Numbered from the stretch's first letter, positions 1 through 8,931 are shown. The stretch: 64,000 nucleotides of DNA from Pseudodesulfovibrio aespoeensis Aspo-2 (GCF_000176915.2 NC_014844.1:1302001-1366000), one strand, 5' to 3'. Numbers and translations are program-made. The notes: generated from the sequence alone by a model not told the origin.

Positions 1-2
1 AG

Positions 3-200
3 GACGCCCTGGACAAGCAGGTGCACGCCTGCATGACCGGCGCCAAAAAGCCCAAGGACGCCCTGGCCGCAGCGGCCCACTCCTTTGAGCGCATCACCCG
101 CCGCATCGGCAAGGACAAGGTCCGCAGCGCCTGGATATCCCTGGCCAAGAACCTGGCCGAGCCCATCAGGAAGGCCAGCGGCGCGGACAAGTGGAGCTGA
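3..200 (+). CDS. C-terminal end of an extracellular solute-binding protein (partial)
   Basis: Open frame running in from the left edge and stopping at TGA 198-200; 65 codons are visible. The reading is polar and helical, with an AAHSFERITRRIG stretch and a DKWS end, as at the C-terminus of periplasmic sugar/polyol binding proteins. It sits 76 bases ahead of two permeases and two ATPases on the same strand, which is the usual place for the binding protein of such a transporter. The ligand cannot be judged from this fragment. The identification rests mainly on position, so it is moderate. Confidence 0.6.
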   Translation, partial: DALDKQVHACMTGAKKPKDALAAAAHSFERITRRIGKDKVRSAWISLAKNLAEPIRKASGADKWS

Positions 201-276
201 ACCGACTGACAATCCACCGCCGCACCGGGCGCACCGCGCGCCCGGTGACGGCGGCATGAACCCCGTAAAGGATCAC

Positions 277-1212
277 ATGAACGATACGCCAACCCCAAAA
301 AAGCCCCGGAACGCGCCGGGTGCACTCAGCAACGCTGCCATTGGCCGGATATTCACCCTGCCCGGGCAGGCGGTGTCCGTGCTGGTGCTCGTGGTGCCGC
401 TGCTGGTGGCCCTGTACATGAGCTTCACGGACTGGTCCCCAACGCGAGGGGCGCTCTTCGACGCCGGGTTCGTCGGGTTCGAGAATTACAGCGAGCTGCT
501 CATCTGGGACACGCGTTTTCTCTTCGCGGTGCTGCGCACCTTTCTCCTCTCCGTGGTCTGTCTCAGTCTCGAATTCGTCTTCGGCCTCGGGCTGGCCGTG
601 CTTTTCCTTCGCAGGTTCCGGGGAACATCTCTGCTGTTTTCGGCCTTTCTCACGCCCATGATGATCCTGCCGGTGGTCGTGGGGTACATTTTCTGGATGC
701 TCTTCCAGTCCAACGGCCCCATCAACCAGATGATCGAGTTCGTGTTCGGGGCCGAGGCCACCGTGGAGTGGTTCCGCAGCTCAACCACGGCCATCATCGC
801 GGTGATCGTCACCGAGGTCTGGCACTGGACGCCGCTGTTCTTCCTGATCCTGCTCTCGGGCCTCAACGCCGTGCCCGAGAACCCGGTCAGGGCGGCGGTC
901 ATTCTGGGGGCCAGCCCGCGCCAGGTCTTCTGGCGGGTGGTCATGCCCACCCTCAAGCCGGTGATCATCGTGGCTTTTGTCATCCGCTCCATGGAGATCA
1001 TCAAGCTCTTTGACGAGGTCTTCATGCTCACCCGGGGCGGGCCGGGGTCTGCCACCGAAACGATCAGCCTCTATATCTACAAGCTGGCTTTCAACGATTT
1101 CCAACTGGCCTACGGGGCCGCCGCCGCGTTTCTCGTGCTCGTCGGCTCCCTGCTGCTGGTTCATCTTCTGCTCGCCCCGGTGCGGGACCAGCTCCTGGAG
1201 GTGGAGCGCTGA
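277..1212 (+). CDS. ABC transporter permease, sugar/polyol (MalF/UgpA) type
   Basis: 311 aa inner-membrane subunit with about six hydrophobic segments and a C-terminal EAA-type loop (ILGASPRQVFWRVVMP, about residues 208-223) that contacts the ATPase. The ATG at 277 is preferred because AAAGGA lies just upstream; an in-frame ATG at 256 is possible. The frame stays open back to position 85, but that part reads as noise. The next gene starts inside its stop codon (TGATG), so the two permeases should be translationally coupled. Substrate unknown. Confidence 0.85.
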   Translation: MNDTPTPKKPRNAPGALSNAAIGRIFTLPGQAVSVLVLVVPLLVALYMSFTDWSPTRGALFDAGFVGFENYSELLIWDTRFLFAVLRTFLLSVVCLSLEFVFGLGLAVLFLRRFRGTSLLFSAFLTPMMILPVVVGYIFWMLFQSNGPINQMIEFVFGAEATVEWFRSSTTAIIAVIVTEVWHWTPLFFLILLSGLNAVPENPVRAAVILGASPRQVFWRVVMPTLKPVIIVAFVIRSMEIIKLFDEVFMLTRGGPGSATETISLYIYKLAFNDFQLAYGAAAAFLVLVGSLLLVHLLLAPVRDQLLEVER

Positions 1213-2072
1213 TGCATGACAAGAAACTCTCCCCGCTGCAAACGGTCATCTTGATGCTGGCCCTGGCTATCGTCCTCTTCCCGGTCTTCTGGATTCTGAT
1301 GACGGCCATCAAGCCGCCCACGGACTGGAACGCCTCGCCCGCCATCTGGATTCCGTCCGAGCCGACCCTGGTCAACTTCCAGACCCTGTTCGACCCCGAC
1401 GCCCTGGGCAAGTATGGTGTCGGCGGGGTCAGCCAGCCCGCCACCAAGGCCGTGCTCGGCTCGCTCTTGGCGACCATCGTTGCCACGACCCTGTCGGTGG
1501 TCATCGGTCTGTTCTCGGCCATCGGCATCTCGCGATACGGCAACGGCGGCAAGGCCACGCCCCTGATCATCCTCTCGGGCCGGATGTTTCCGCCAGCGGC
1601 CATCGCGGTGCCGTTCGTCATTATCTTCTCCAACGTCGGACTCATCGACAGCTATGTCGGGCTCATCGCCATCTATGTGGCCGTGACCCTGCCGTTCTCC
1701 ACCTGGATGCTCAAGAGCTTCGTGGACGACTTGCCGCGCGAGATCGAGGAAGCGGCCATGATCGACGGTCGCTCCAAGCTCATGGCGCACCTGACCGTGA
1801 CCATCCCCCTGATCAAGGGCGGGCTGTTCGCCACGACCATGTTCATCTTCATCCTCAACTGGTCGGAATTCATGTTCGCCCTGGTCCTCTCCTATACCGA
1901 TGTCAGCACCATCCCGGTGCAACTCGCCAAGTACGTGACCGCAACGGCCGGCACCCTCTACGGCGTCCAGGCCGCCCTGGCCGTCCTGGCCATGGTTCCG
2001 CTGGTCATAGTGGGGTATCTCATCCAGTCGCACCTCGCCCGCGGCATGACCTTTGGAGCGATCAAGCAATGA
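1212..2072 (+). CDS. ABC transporter permease, sugar/polyol (MalG/UgpE) type
   Basis: 286 aa partner of the preceding permease. It has about six transmembrane segments, the first at residues 13-33, and an EAA loop reading EEAAMIDGRSKLMAHLTVTIP near residue 185. Length and layout are ordinary for carbohydrate ABC permeases of the MalG group. It starts in the overlapping TGATG after the first permease and overlaps the following ATPase by four bases (ATGA), so permeases and ATPases form one tightly coupled unit. Confidence 0.87.
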   Translation: MHDKKLSPLQTVILMLALAIVLFPVFWILMTAIKPPTDWNASPAIWIPSEPTLVNFQTLFDPDALGKYGVGGVSQPATKAVLGSLLATIVATTLSVVIGLFSAIGISRYGNGGKATPLIILSGRMFPPAAIAVPFVIIFSNVGLIDSYVGLIAIYVAVTLPFSTWMLKSFVDDLPREIEEAAMIDGRSKLMAHLTVTIPLIKGGLFATTMFIFILNWSEFMFALVLSYTDVSTIPVQLAKYVTATAGTLYGVQAALAVLAMVPLVIVGYLIQSHLARGMTFGAIKQ

Positions 2073-3175
2073 ACAAGCCCAAACTCGAACTGGTTTCCCT
2101 GTGCAAGGAGTACGACAACGGCTCGGTCATCGCGGTGGAGGACATCGACCTGCGCGTCGAGGCCGGGGAGACCGTGGCCCTGCTCGGCTCGTCGGGCTGC
2201 GGCAAGTCCACGACCCTGAACATGATTGTCGGGCTGGAGTCGCCCACATCCGGCGATATCCAGATCGACGGCAAGTCGGTGGTCTCGGTGCCGCCGGGCA
2301 GGCGCAACGTGGGCCTCGTGTTTCAGGACTACGCGGTCTTCACATCCATGACCGTGCGCAAGAATCTCGCCTTTGGCCTGGAGGTACGCGGCAAGTATGT
2401 GCTGGAAATCAACCGGGCCGTGGAGGAGGTGGCCGAGCTGCTCGGCATGTCCGACAAGCTTGAGGCAAGGGCCAGGGATCTGGGCGGCTCGGAGCTGCAA
2501 CGGGTGGCCATTGGCCGGACCCTGGTCACCAAGCCCTCGATCCTGCTCCTGGATGAGCCGCTCTCCAACCTGGAAACCTCGGCCCGGCTCGCCATGCGCA
2601 GGGAGCTGCGCCGCCTCCAGAGCGAGATCGGCCTGACCATCATCTATGTAACCCACGATCAGGTGGAGGCGCTCTCCCTGGCCGACCGCATCGCGGTCAT
2701 GAACGCGGGCCGGATACTCCAGGTGGAGAAGGCGTCCACCATATGCGCCATGCCCGGGCACACCTTCGTGGCCGGATTTCTCGGCTCGCCGCCCATGAAT
2801 CTGATCCGGGGCAAGTTCGAGGCGCGCGGCGGCGAAGTGTTCTTCCGGCGCGGGGATTTCTCCCTCGCCCTTGGGGCTGGCGCGACCGTTCCGGAGGGGT
2901 ACTTCACCCTGGGCATGCGTGCGGAGTCCATCCGCCTCGCCTCGGGCGCGGATGCCAGGTTCACCGGGCGGGTTAGCCTGCTGGAGCCGCGTGGCTCCGA
3001 AGCTGTGCTGACCGTGGACGTGGGCAGGGAGACACTCAAGGTCGTGGTGCCGCCCCATGCCCGACTGGCAGTGGGCGAAGTGGTCGGCCTGGCCGTGGAC
3101 CGGGAATCCCTGCACTTCTTCGACGGCGACAACAACCGCGCAACGAGCCTCGAACTGGCCGGGAGGATTTTCTGA
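2069..3175 (+). CDS. MalK-like ABC ATPase with degenerate signature motif
   Basis: 368 aa. A normal nucleotide-binding half has Walker A GSSGCGKST (Lys46), Q-loop VFQDYAVF, Walker B ILLLDEP and switch His196 (VTHDQ); a C-terminal TOBE-type regulatory domain follows. The ABC signature, LSGGQ in MalK, reads LGGSE at about residues 138-142, and the D-loop reads SNLE rather than SNLD. The downstream ATPase has a normal signature but lacks the Q-loop Gln and the switch His. The two proteins therefore probably form an obligate heterodimer with one consensus site. ATGA overlap with the permease upstream, TGATG overlap with the ATPase downstream. Confidence 0.88.
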   Translation: MNKPKLELVSLCKEYDNGSVIAVEDIDLRVEAGETVALLGSSGCGKSTTLNMIVGLESPTSGDIQIDGKSVVSVPPGRRNVGLVFQDYAVFTSMTVRKNLAFGLEVRGKYVLEINRAVEEVAELLGMSDKLEARARDLGGSELQRVAIGRTLVTKPSILLLDEPLSNLETSARLAMRRELRRLQSEIGLTIIYVTHDQVEALSLADRIAVMNAGRILQVEKASTICAMPGHTFVAGFLGSPPMNLIRGKFEARGGEVFFRRGDFSLALGAGATVPEGYFTLGMRAESIRLASGADARFTGRVSLLEPRGSEAVLTVDVGRETLKVVVPPHARLAVGEVVGLAVDRESLHFFDGDNNRATSLELAGRIF

Positions 3176-4296
3176 TGAACGACACGGCTGTGAACCGGCA
3201 AAACCCCGCCCTGTGCGTGGACGGTGTCTGCAAGCGTTTTCGCACCACAAAGGCCCTTGACGAGGTCAGCTTCATCGTGCCCGAGGCCTCGCTGACGGTA
3301 GTCCTCGGCTCTGCCGGGGCTGGCAAGACCACCATGCTGCGCCTCATCGCCGGGCTCGACAAGCCCGACGCGGGCCGCATTGAGCTTGCGGGCAGCAACG
3401 TGGCCGGGTGGGAACCCAAGGATCGCAACGTGGCCATGATCTTCGACAACCTGGCCCTGTATCCGGACAAGACCGGGTTCGGCAACATCGCCAGCCCCCT
3501 GGTCATTCGGGGCGAGAGCAGGGAGGTCGTCGAGGAGCGAGTGGGCGAGATGGCTCGGACGCTCCAGATCACCCACATCATGCAGCGACTGCCCAAGACC
3601 ATGAGCGGCGGCGAGCGCCAGCGGGTGGCCCTGGGCCGCGCCCTCATCCGCACTCCGAGCCTGTTCCTGCTCGACGAGCCCCTGTCGAGCCTCGACGCCA
3701 AACTGCGCATCGACCTGCGGGCCGAACTGCGGCGCATGCAACGCGATCACGGCTACACCTTCCTGCTGGCCACGCCGGACTTCCACGAGGCCATGGCCAT
3801 CGCCGACACCATCGTCATGCTCCGCGAGGGGCGGGTGGTCCAGATCGACACGCCCCAGACCATGTACGACCAGCCCGCCGACCGGGAGGTGGCCGAGTTC
3901 ATCGGCGCGCCCCGGATCAACCTGGTGGCGGCCAGCCACGAGCCTGCCACGGCCAGCCTGTGCTTTGCCAGGGCGCGGGTGGATTTCCCGGCCCATCTGG
4001 GCAGGCTGTCTGAGGCCCTTCCAACCCAGTTCGAGCTGGGAATACGGCCCGAGCATCTCCGGCTGGCCGACCCGGACAGCGCGCCTGTTCGGGCCGAGCT
4101 GGTGGATGTCGAGTCCCTGGGGCCGCGCTCGGTGCTCACGGTGCGCAACGAGGCGGCCGAACTGCGCCTGCTGGTGGACAGCCTGGACACCGTGTCCTTG
4201 AGCTTGAACAGCCCGGTGGGCGTCGAACTGGCCCATGCGCATCGGCTCCTCGCCTTTGATCCGGCCACAGGCAGGCGCATCGGTCACGGCCTGTAG
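3175..4296 (+). CDS. MalK-like ABC ATPase with altered Q-loop and His-switch
   Basis: 373 aa, MalK architecture with a C-terminal TOBE-like domain. Walker A GSAGAGKTT, signature MSGGERQR, Walker B LFLLDEP and D-loop SSLD are intact. The Q-loop reads IFDNLALYPD, with Asp91 where Gln is expected, and the switch region reads ATPDFHEAM, with Pro201 where His is expected. These are the positions that are normal in the preceding ATPase. Two-ATPase, two-permease importers are known, for example the rhizobial GlpSTPQV glycerol system; whether this one carries glycerol is not decided by the sequence. Confidence 0.87.
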   Translation: MNDTAVNRQNPALCVDGVCKRFRTTKALDEVSFIVPEASLTVVLGSAGAGKTTMLRLIAGLDKPDAGRIELAGSNVAGWEPKDRNVAMIFDNLALYPDKTGFGNIASPLVIRGESREVVEERVGEMARTLQITHIMQRLPKTMSGGERQRVALGRALIRTPSLFLLDEPLSSLDAKLRIDLRAELRRMQRDHGYTFLLATPDFHEAMAIADTIVMLREGRVVQIDTPQTMYDQPADREVAEFIGAPRINLVAASHEPATASLCFARARVDFPAHLGRLSEALPTQFELGIRPEHLRLADPDSAPVRAELVDVESLGPRSVLTVRNEAAELRLLVDSLDTVSLSLNSPVGVELAHAHRLLAFDPATGRRIGHGL

Positions 4297-4338
4297 CCCG
4301 TGTCCGGACGATTACGGACAACATCCATTGAGAACACG

Positions 4339-5316
4339 ATGATCAACATATTCATCACCTACCGCTGCAACCTCGCCTGCCCCTACTGTTTTGCCCGGGA
4401 GTTGATCGACGAGTACCCCCAGGACATGGACGAGGCCCGGTTCGACACACTGCTCAGTTGGATGAGCCAAGCCAAGCTCCCTGCCGCCGCCTTCATCGGC
4501 GGGGAGCCGACCCTGCACCCGGGCCTGGCGGACATGATCGAGCGCACCGCCCTCGCCGGGATAACGCCCGTGCTCTTCACCAACGGCCTCTTCCGGCTAG
4601 GGCTGGCGGACAGGCTCGCGCCCTTGGTCTCCAACTTTGTGGTCAACTACAATGACCCGTCTCTGTACACCCCGGCCCAGCGCGCCACCCTACGCGCCAC
4701 CCTGTCTCAGCTACGCGATCTGGGTGCGCGGATCACCTTTTCCAAGAATTTTTCCCGCGAGTGCTGCGAGTTCGAATATCTGCTCGCGGGGTGCGAGGAA
4801 TACGGCGTTACCTCGGTGCGCTATGACATCTCGCGGCCCAGCGCCAGCGCTGCAAATGACCACTTCACCAATGCCGACATGGCTGGCATGATCTCGCACA
4901 TTGTTCGATTCGTGAAGGGGTGCGAGGAGCGGGACATCCGCACCGGCCTTGATTGCAGCGTCAGGCTGTGCGACCTCAGGGTGGAGGATCGCAGCTACCT
5001 TGAGCGCGTGTCCATGAAGTTCACCGGCGTGTGCCACCCGTCCATCGATGTGCACCCGGACCTGTCGGCTTCCTATTGTCTGCCCATGCGCGACATTCGC
5101 GTGCCGGACGTGACCGCCTTTCCCGGCCGAGATGCGCTGATGTGGCATTTTGCCGAGCTGGTGCGGCCGGTCCGGCAGGCTAATGTCTCGGTTGAATGTT
5201 TCGATTGCCGCGATTTCATGCGGCGGTGTCAGGGCGGGTGTATGGCCCTCAATCGCCCGCATCACATTTATCCCGATGGCCCAGCCTGTGCCGTCAATGT
5301 CCCGGAGGTCGAATGA
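4339..5316 (+). CDS. Radical SAM protein with C-terminal SPASM-like cysteine cluster
   Basis: 325 aa. The N-terminus carries the radical SAM CxxxCxxC motif (CNLACPYC) and a GGEPTL S-adenosylmethionine-binding segment. The C-terminal 80 residues hold more cysteines (GVCHPS, YCLPM, CFDC, CQGGC), as in SPASM or twitch domains that bind extra Fe-S clusters. ATG at 4339 with GAGAA upstream gives an N-terminus close to the cluster; a GTG at 4300 is the alternative. Its stop overlaps the start of the molybdoenzyme (ATGA), so the two products are likely made together. Substrate unknown; peptide modification or cofactor maturation are both open. Confidence 0.82.
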   Translation: MINIFITYRCNLACPYCFARELIDEYPQDMDEARFDTLLSWMSQAKLPAAAFIGGEPTLHPGLADMIERTALAGITPVLFTNGLFRLGLADRLAPLVSNFVVNYNDPSLYTPAQRATLRATLSQLRDLGARITFSKNFSRECCEFEYLLAGCEEYGVTSVRYDISRPSASAANDHFTNADMAGMISHIVRFVKGCEERDIRTGLDCSVRLCDLRVEDRSYLERVSMKFTGVCHPSIDVHPDLSASYCLPMRDIRVPDVTAFPGRDALMWHFAELVRPVRQANVSVECFDCRDFMRRCQGGCMALNRPHHIYPDGPACAVNVPEVE

Positions 5317-8003
5317 AGATGGGCAAACAACGGATCATCACCACCTGCACGCGGGACTGCCCCAACGCCTGCGGGCTCGTGGCCTCGGTGGAGGATGGCA
5401 GACTGGTCAGGCTCGTTGGCGACCCGGACCATCCGCTAACCAATGGGATCGCCTGCCACAAGACGGTCAAGTATATCGACCGGGTCTACAGCCCGGAGCG
5501 GATTACCCATCCCATGCTTCGCAGGCACGGCCGCTGGGAGCGGGCTACCTGGAACGAAGCCCTTGACCTCATCGCCAAACGAATCCGCCGCATCGTGGAG
5601 GAGTCCGGGCCTGAGGCAATTCTCTATTATCAGGGATATGGCGAGCGCACGGCGCTCAAGCTGCTCCACAGGTATTTTTTCAATCTGCTCGGCGGGGTGA
5701 CGACCCTGCGTGGTTCACTATGCGGCGGGGCCGGGCAGGGGGCGCAGAATCTCGATTTCGGCGAGCGGGTTTCCCATGACCCTCTCGACCACCGCAACAG
5801 CCGCTCCATGGTCCTGTGGGCCAGGAACCCGGCCTCCACCAACATCAGCCTCGTGCCCATCATCCGCGACATCAGGAAGCGAGGCGGCTCGGTCATCGTC
5901 ATCGACCCCGCACACACCCGATCCGCCGCCCTGGCCGATCACCACATCCGGCCCAAGCCCGGACATGACGGATATCTTGCCATGGCCGCGGCCAAGCTCA
6001 TCCTCTCGGCCGGGGCCGAGGATCGGGAATTCATCAATCACTTCAGCGAGGGCTATGAGCAGTTTCGGGCTATTCTGGATCGCCATGGCGTGGCCGAGCT
6101 GTGCGCCATGGCCGGGGTGAGCACCGCGGACGCCGTGATCCTGGCCAACACCCTCATGGCCCAGAAGCCCACTTCCATCCTGCTCGGCTGGGGGCTGCAC
6201 CGGTACGAGAACGCTCATCACCTGATTCGAGCCGTGGACGCCCTGGGGGCCGTTAGCGGCAACATCGGCGTGGCTGGAGGCGGTGTCAGCCAGGGCTTCG
6301 AGGAATACGGACCATTTGACCAGCACTACTGGGGCGACACTCTCAACCCGCCGCGCCGGACCCTGCTCATCGCCAGGGTAGGCGAGGAACTTCTCAACGC
6401 CACGGACCCAAAAATCCGCATGATCTTTGTCACGGCGGCCAATCCGCTGTGCATGGCTCCCAATACGGCCAAGGTGACCGAGGCCTTCGACAGCGCCGAG
6501 TTCGTGGTCTATTCCGGCCACTTCATGGACGATACGGCTGATCATGCCCAGGTGTTCCTGCCTGCCACGACCTTTCTGGAGGAGGACGACGTTACGGCCA
6601 GCTACGGCCACAACTACGTCGGGCCGGTCAACCGGGTCATCGAGCCGGTGGGCGAGTGCCGCTCCGAATTCCGGATGTTTCACGAACTGGCGGCCCGGTT
6701 TCCCTTTGCGGATCGGTTCCGGCGCAGCGAGGAAGAGTGGCTGCATGATCTGTGCGCCCCCATATGGGCCATGGGCTGCGATCTGCCCGCCCTGCGGCGC
6801 GGCGCCTTCAGGCTTGATGCGCCCATGGTCCCCTATGTGGACAAGAACTTTCCCACCCCGTCGGGCAAGTTTCGCTTCATGAACGAGTTCACGCCATCGG
6901 AACTGCCTCGGCACGACCCGGAATTCCCATACCGCCTGCTGACCATCGCGCCGCACGGCTCCATCTGCTCGGAGCGGACCATGGCCGACCACGCCCCGCT
7001 GCCGGAGATCGTGCTCAACACCGGTGAGGCGGCCGAAAACGGGATGATCGACAACGATCTCGTCCTGGTGCGCAGCCCGGTCGGCCAGGTCAGGGCCAGG
7101 CTTAAGGTGGATCCGGACCAGCGCCCCGACGTGGCCGTGGCCGAGCGCGGCGGCTGGACCAAGGCGGGCCACGGGCTCAATCTGCTGACCCGGGACATGG
7201 TCAGCGCCGTGGGGCAGGGTACTCCCTTCTACGAAACGGCGGTAGCCATCACACCCTGTCCGCAGGAGGGGGTCATGGGCGCTCGTATCCTGGTGGTGCG
7301 GCACAGTCCCCATGCTCCAGGCGGGGTGTTCTGCAAGGAGTTGGAGCGGCTGGGCGCGATCCTGACCACGGTCAGCCCCCTGGAAGGGGATGCCCTGCCG
7401 CAGACCCCGGACGGCCATGAAGGGCTGGTGGTTCTCGGCGGCCCGCAACACGCCTTTGACGACGAGGCCTCGCCGCATTTTGTGCCGCTGATGCGTCTGA
7501 TGCGCGAGTTCGATGCCGCAGGCAGGCCTGTGGCGGGCATCTGTCTTGGGTGCCAGCTTCTGGCCAGGGCTTACGGCGGCAGGACGTGGACCATGGACGG
7601 GCTCGAATTCGGCTTCATCACTCACCGGGCGACCACGGCTGGCATGGCCGACCGCGTCATCGGCAGCGTCCTGCCCCTGCCGCCCCTGATGGAGTTCCAC
7701 GAGGATTCCTTTGACCTGCCTGAAGGTGCCGAACTGCTCGTGGCCGGAGACTCCTGCGTCAACCAATGCTTCCGGGTCGGCAGCAATGCCTATGGCTTCC
7801 AGTTCCACCTGGAGGTGGACTCGCGCATCGCGGACCACTGGATCACCGGCTTTCGCAACGGAGAGTTCGGCAATTACGCCGTGTATGCAGAGCAGTTCGG
7901 CGAAGAGTTCTTCGTGGCCATCCGGGAGCGACTGCCGGTCCTGGTGGCCGAGTCAGAGGCATGGTGCCGCAAGGTGGTCGCGGCCTGGGCAGCGGCCCTG
8001 TAG
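5313..8003 (+). CDS. Molybdopterin oxidoreductase fused to a class I glutamine amidotransferase domain
   Basis: 896 aa. Residues 1-650 are a DMSO-reductase-family enzyme. Cys12, Cys16, Cys20 and Cys48 fit the N-terminal [4Fe-4S] site, and Cys137 in SLCGGAG is the likely molybdenum ligand. A molybdopterin dinucleotide-binding domain follows (LLTIAPHG to about residue 650). There is no Tat signal, so it is probably cytoplasmic. Residues 655-896 are a GATase1 domain with nucleophile Cys744 (GICLGCQ) and the His832/Glu834 pair (FHLEV). The two halves are in one frame with no stop. An in-frame ATG at 7275 has AGGAGG six bases upstream, so the amidotransferase could also be made alone. I know of no characterised enzyme with this fusion. 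Confidence 0.85.
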   Translation: MKMGKQRIITTCTRDCPNACGLVASVEDGRLVRLVGDPDHPLTNGIACHKTVKYIDRVYSPERITHPMLRRHGRWERATWNEALDLIAKRIRRIVEESGPEAILYYQGYGERTALKLLHRYFFNLLGGVTTLRGSLCGGAGQGAQNLDFGERVSHDPLDHRNSRSMVLWARNPASTNISLVPIIRDIRKRGGSVIVIDPAHTRSAALADHHIRPKPGHDGYLAMAAAKLILSAGAEDREFINHFSEGYEQFRAILDRHGVAELCAMAGVSTADAVILANTLMAQKPTSILLGWGLHRYENAHHLIRAVDALGAVSGNIGVAGGGVSQGFEEYGPFDQHYWGDTLNPPRRTLLIARVGEELLNATDPKIRMIFVTAANPLCMAPNTAKVTEAFDSAEFVVYSGHFMDDTADHAQVFLPATTFLEEDDVTASYGHNYVGPVNRVIEPVGECRSEFRMFHELAARFPFADRFRRSEEEWLHDLCAPIWAMGCDLPALRRGAFRLDAPMVPYVDKNFPTPSGKFRFMNEFTPSELPRHDPEFPYRLLTIAPHGSICSERTMADHAPLPEIVLNTGEAAENGMIDNDLVLVRSPVGQVRARLKVDPDQRPDVAVAERGGWTKAGHGLNLLTRDMVSAVGQGTPFYETAVAITPCPQEGVMGARILVVRHSPHAPGGVFCKELERLGAILTTVSPLEGDALPQTPDGHEGLVVLGGPQHAFDDEASPHFVPLMRLMREFDAAGRPVAGICLGCQLLARAYGGRTWTMDGLEFGFITHRATTAGMADRVIGSVLPLPPLMEFHEDSFDLPEGAELLVAGDSCVNQCFRVGSNAYGFQFHLEVDSRIADHWITGFRNGEFGNYAVYAEQFGEEFFVAIRERLPVLVAESEAWCRKVVAAWAAAL
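7275..7281 (+). promoter_or_regulatory. Candidate internal start for the amidotransferase domain
   Basis: ATG in frame with the long molybdoenzyme gene, at codon 655, exactly at the domain boundary. AGGAGG at 7264-7269 is a near-perfect ribosome binding site at good spacing. It would yield a free 242-residue glutamine amidotransferase beside the fusion protein. Sequence-based inference only. Confidence 0.4.
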
Positions 8004-8006
8004 CCA

Positions 8007-8025
8007 CCGGCAGGCAAGCTGCCGG
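8007..8025. terminator. Short hairpin after the molybdoenzyme operon
   Basis: Seven-base perfect stem CCGGCAG/CTGCCGG with a five-base loop, directly after the stop codon at 8003. No T-run follows on either strand, so it is at best a weak terminator. Confidence 0.3.
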
Positions 8026-8062
8026 CTCGCCGAAGATGGCAGCACATGGCGTGCCGCAATCG

Positions 8063-8931
8063 CTATGGCAGCCGTTTGATGAATTCTCTTTCTTCTGGAG
8101 CCCGATCTCCAAAACCCTTCAGGATCAAATCCATCACCAGCTTGGCGAAGCCTTTTCTGGTGCGCTCCCTGCCGAGGAACTGCCGGGCGAGTTCGGCGTG
8201 CGTGTCCATGCTCTCGATGACGGCGTCCTCCACTGCCTGGGGGAAGCTCCCGTGCATGGCCTGGGCCGGGCTGTTCACGCGCAGTTCGGTCATGAGCCGG
8301 TCGTTCTCGCGCAGCTTGGTGACTATGGTCCGGGCGTAGCTCAGGTCGATTGTGGGGGCAGGATGGTGTTTTCAAAGGCATAGTCGCCTTCGGCGCGGTG
8401 GCTGATAATCCGGTAGTAGGCGATGAGGGCTTTCGTGAATTCGTGGGCGAACTCATCCGTCAGGTCAAAGGATTGGGGCGGCCCGAAAACGCCTCCCTCG
8501 GAGGCGAGAACCATGTATTCCCGCATGGTGTCATAGTCGCGGGAGACCAGGAGCCCTTTCAGGTGGTCGATGAGCTCTTCCGTCTTTCCCGGAACGTATT
8601 GCAGAATCGGATTGGGCGGGGTCAGGTTGTTGATGGATATCTGCTCATTCTCCTTAAGGAAACGCTCAAGGAAATCCCGCAGAAACAGCTTGATGCGGTC
8701 AAAATCATCCATGGGGAGCTCACCGTCTTGTATCCTGGTCAGGACTTGTTTTACGCCGGAGGCCAGGATTCGGGCCTTCGGTCTTGCTTCGGCCAGGTAT
8801 CCCGTGCGCAGGGACATCCTGATCTCGGAGCGGCCCAGCGAGTGGCGCAGGGCGCTCGGAACAACGTGACGAAAGTAGTAGGTCGTGCCTTTCAAGTAAA
8901 GGTGATTCGGGGAGCGAGCGATTCGCGGCAT
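8063..8931 (-). pseudogene. Frameshifted and truncated phage-type integrase (DUF6538 N-terminus)
   Basis: The 196-residue frame 8341-8931 begins MPRIARSPNHLYLKGTTYYF and continues with an EIRMSLRTGYLAEAR segment, the layout of the DUF6538 domain found at the N-terminus of tyrosine recombinases. It stops at 8341. A second frame, open to 8063, carries on with YARTIVTKLRENDRL and needs one frame change near the run of five G at about 8353-8357. The joined product would be about 289 aa and still lacks the recombinase catalytic domain with its Arg-His-Arg-Tyr residues. It lies 150 bases from the 3' end of tRNA-Leu, a normal integration target. Read as the relic of an integrated element. Confidence 0.65.

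Noticed and set aside
5718..7838. 706-codon minus-strand frame opposite the molybdoenzyme
   Set aside because: GC-rich third positions keep antisense frames open; the translation is His/Gly/Arg-rich noise.
5313..8003. Selenocysteine at the molybdenum site
   Set aside because: No in-frame TGA is present; Cys137 occupies the likely ligand position.
8028..8040. GCCGAAGA match to the tRNA-Leu acceptor as an att partner
   Set aside because: Only eight bases agree, too short to call an attachment site.
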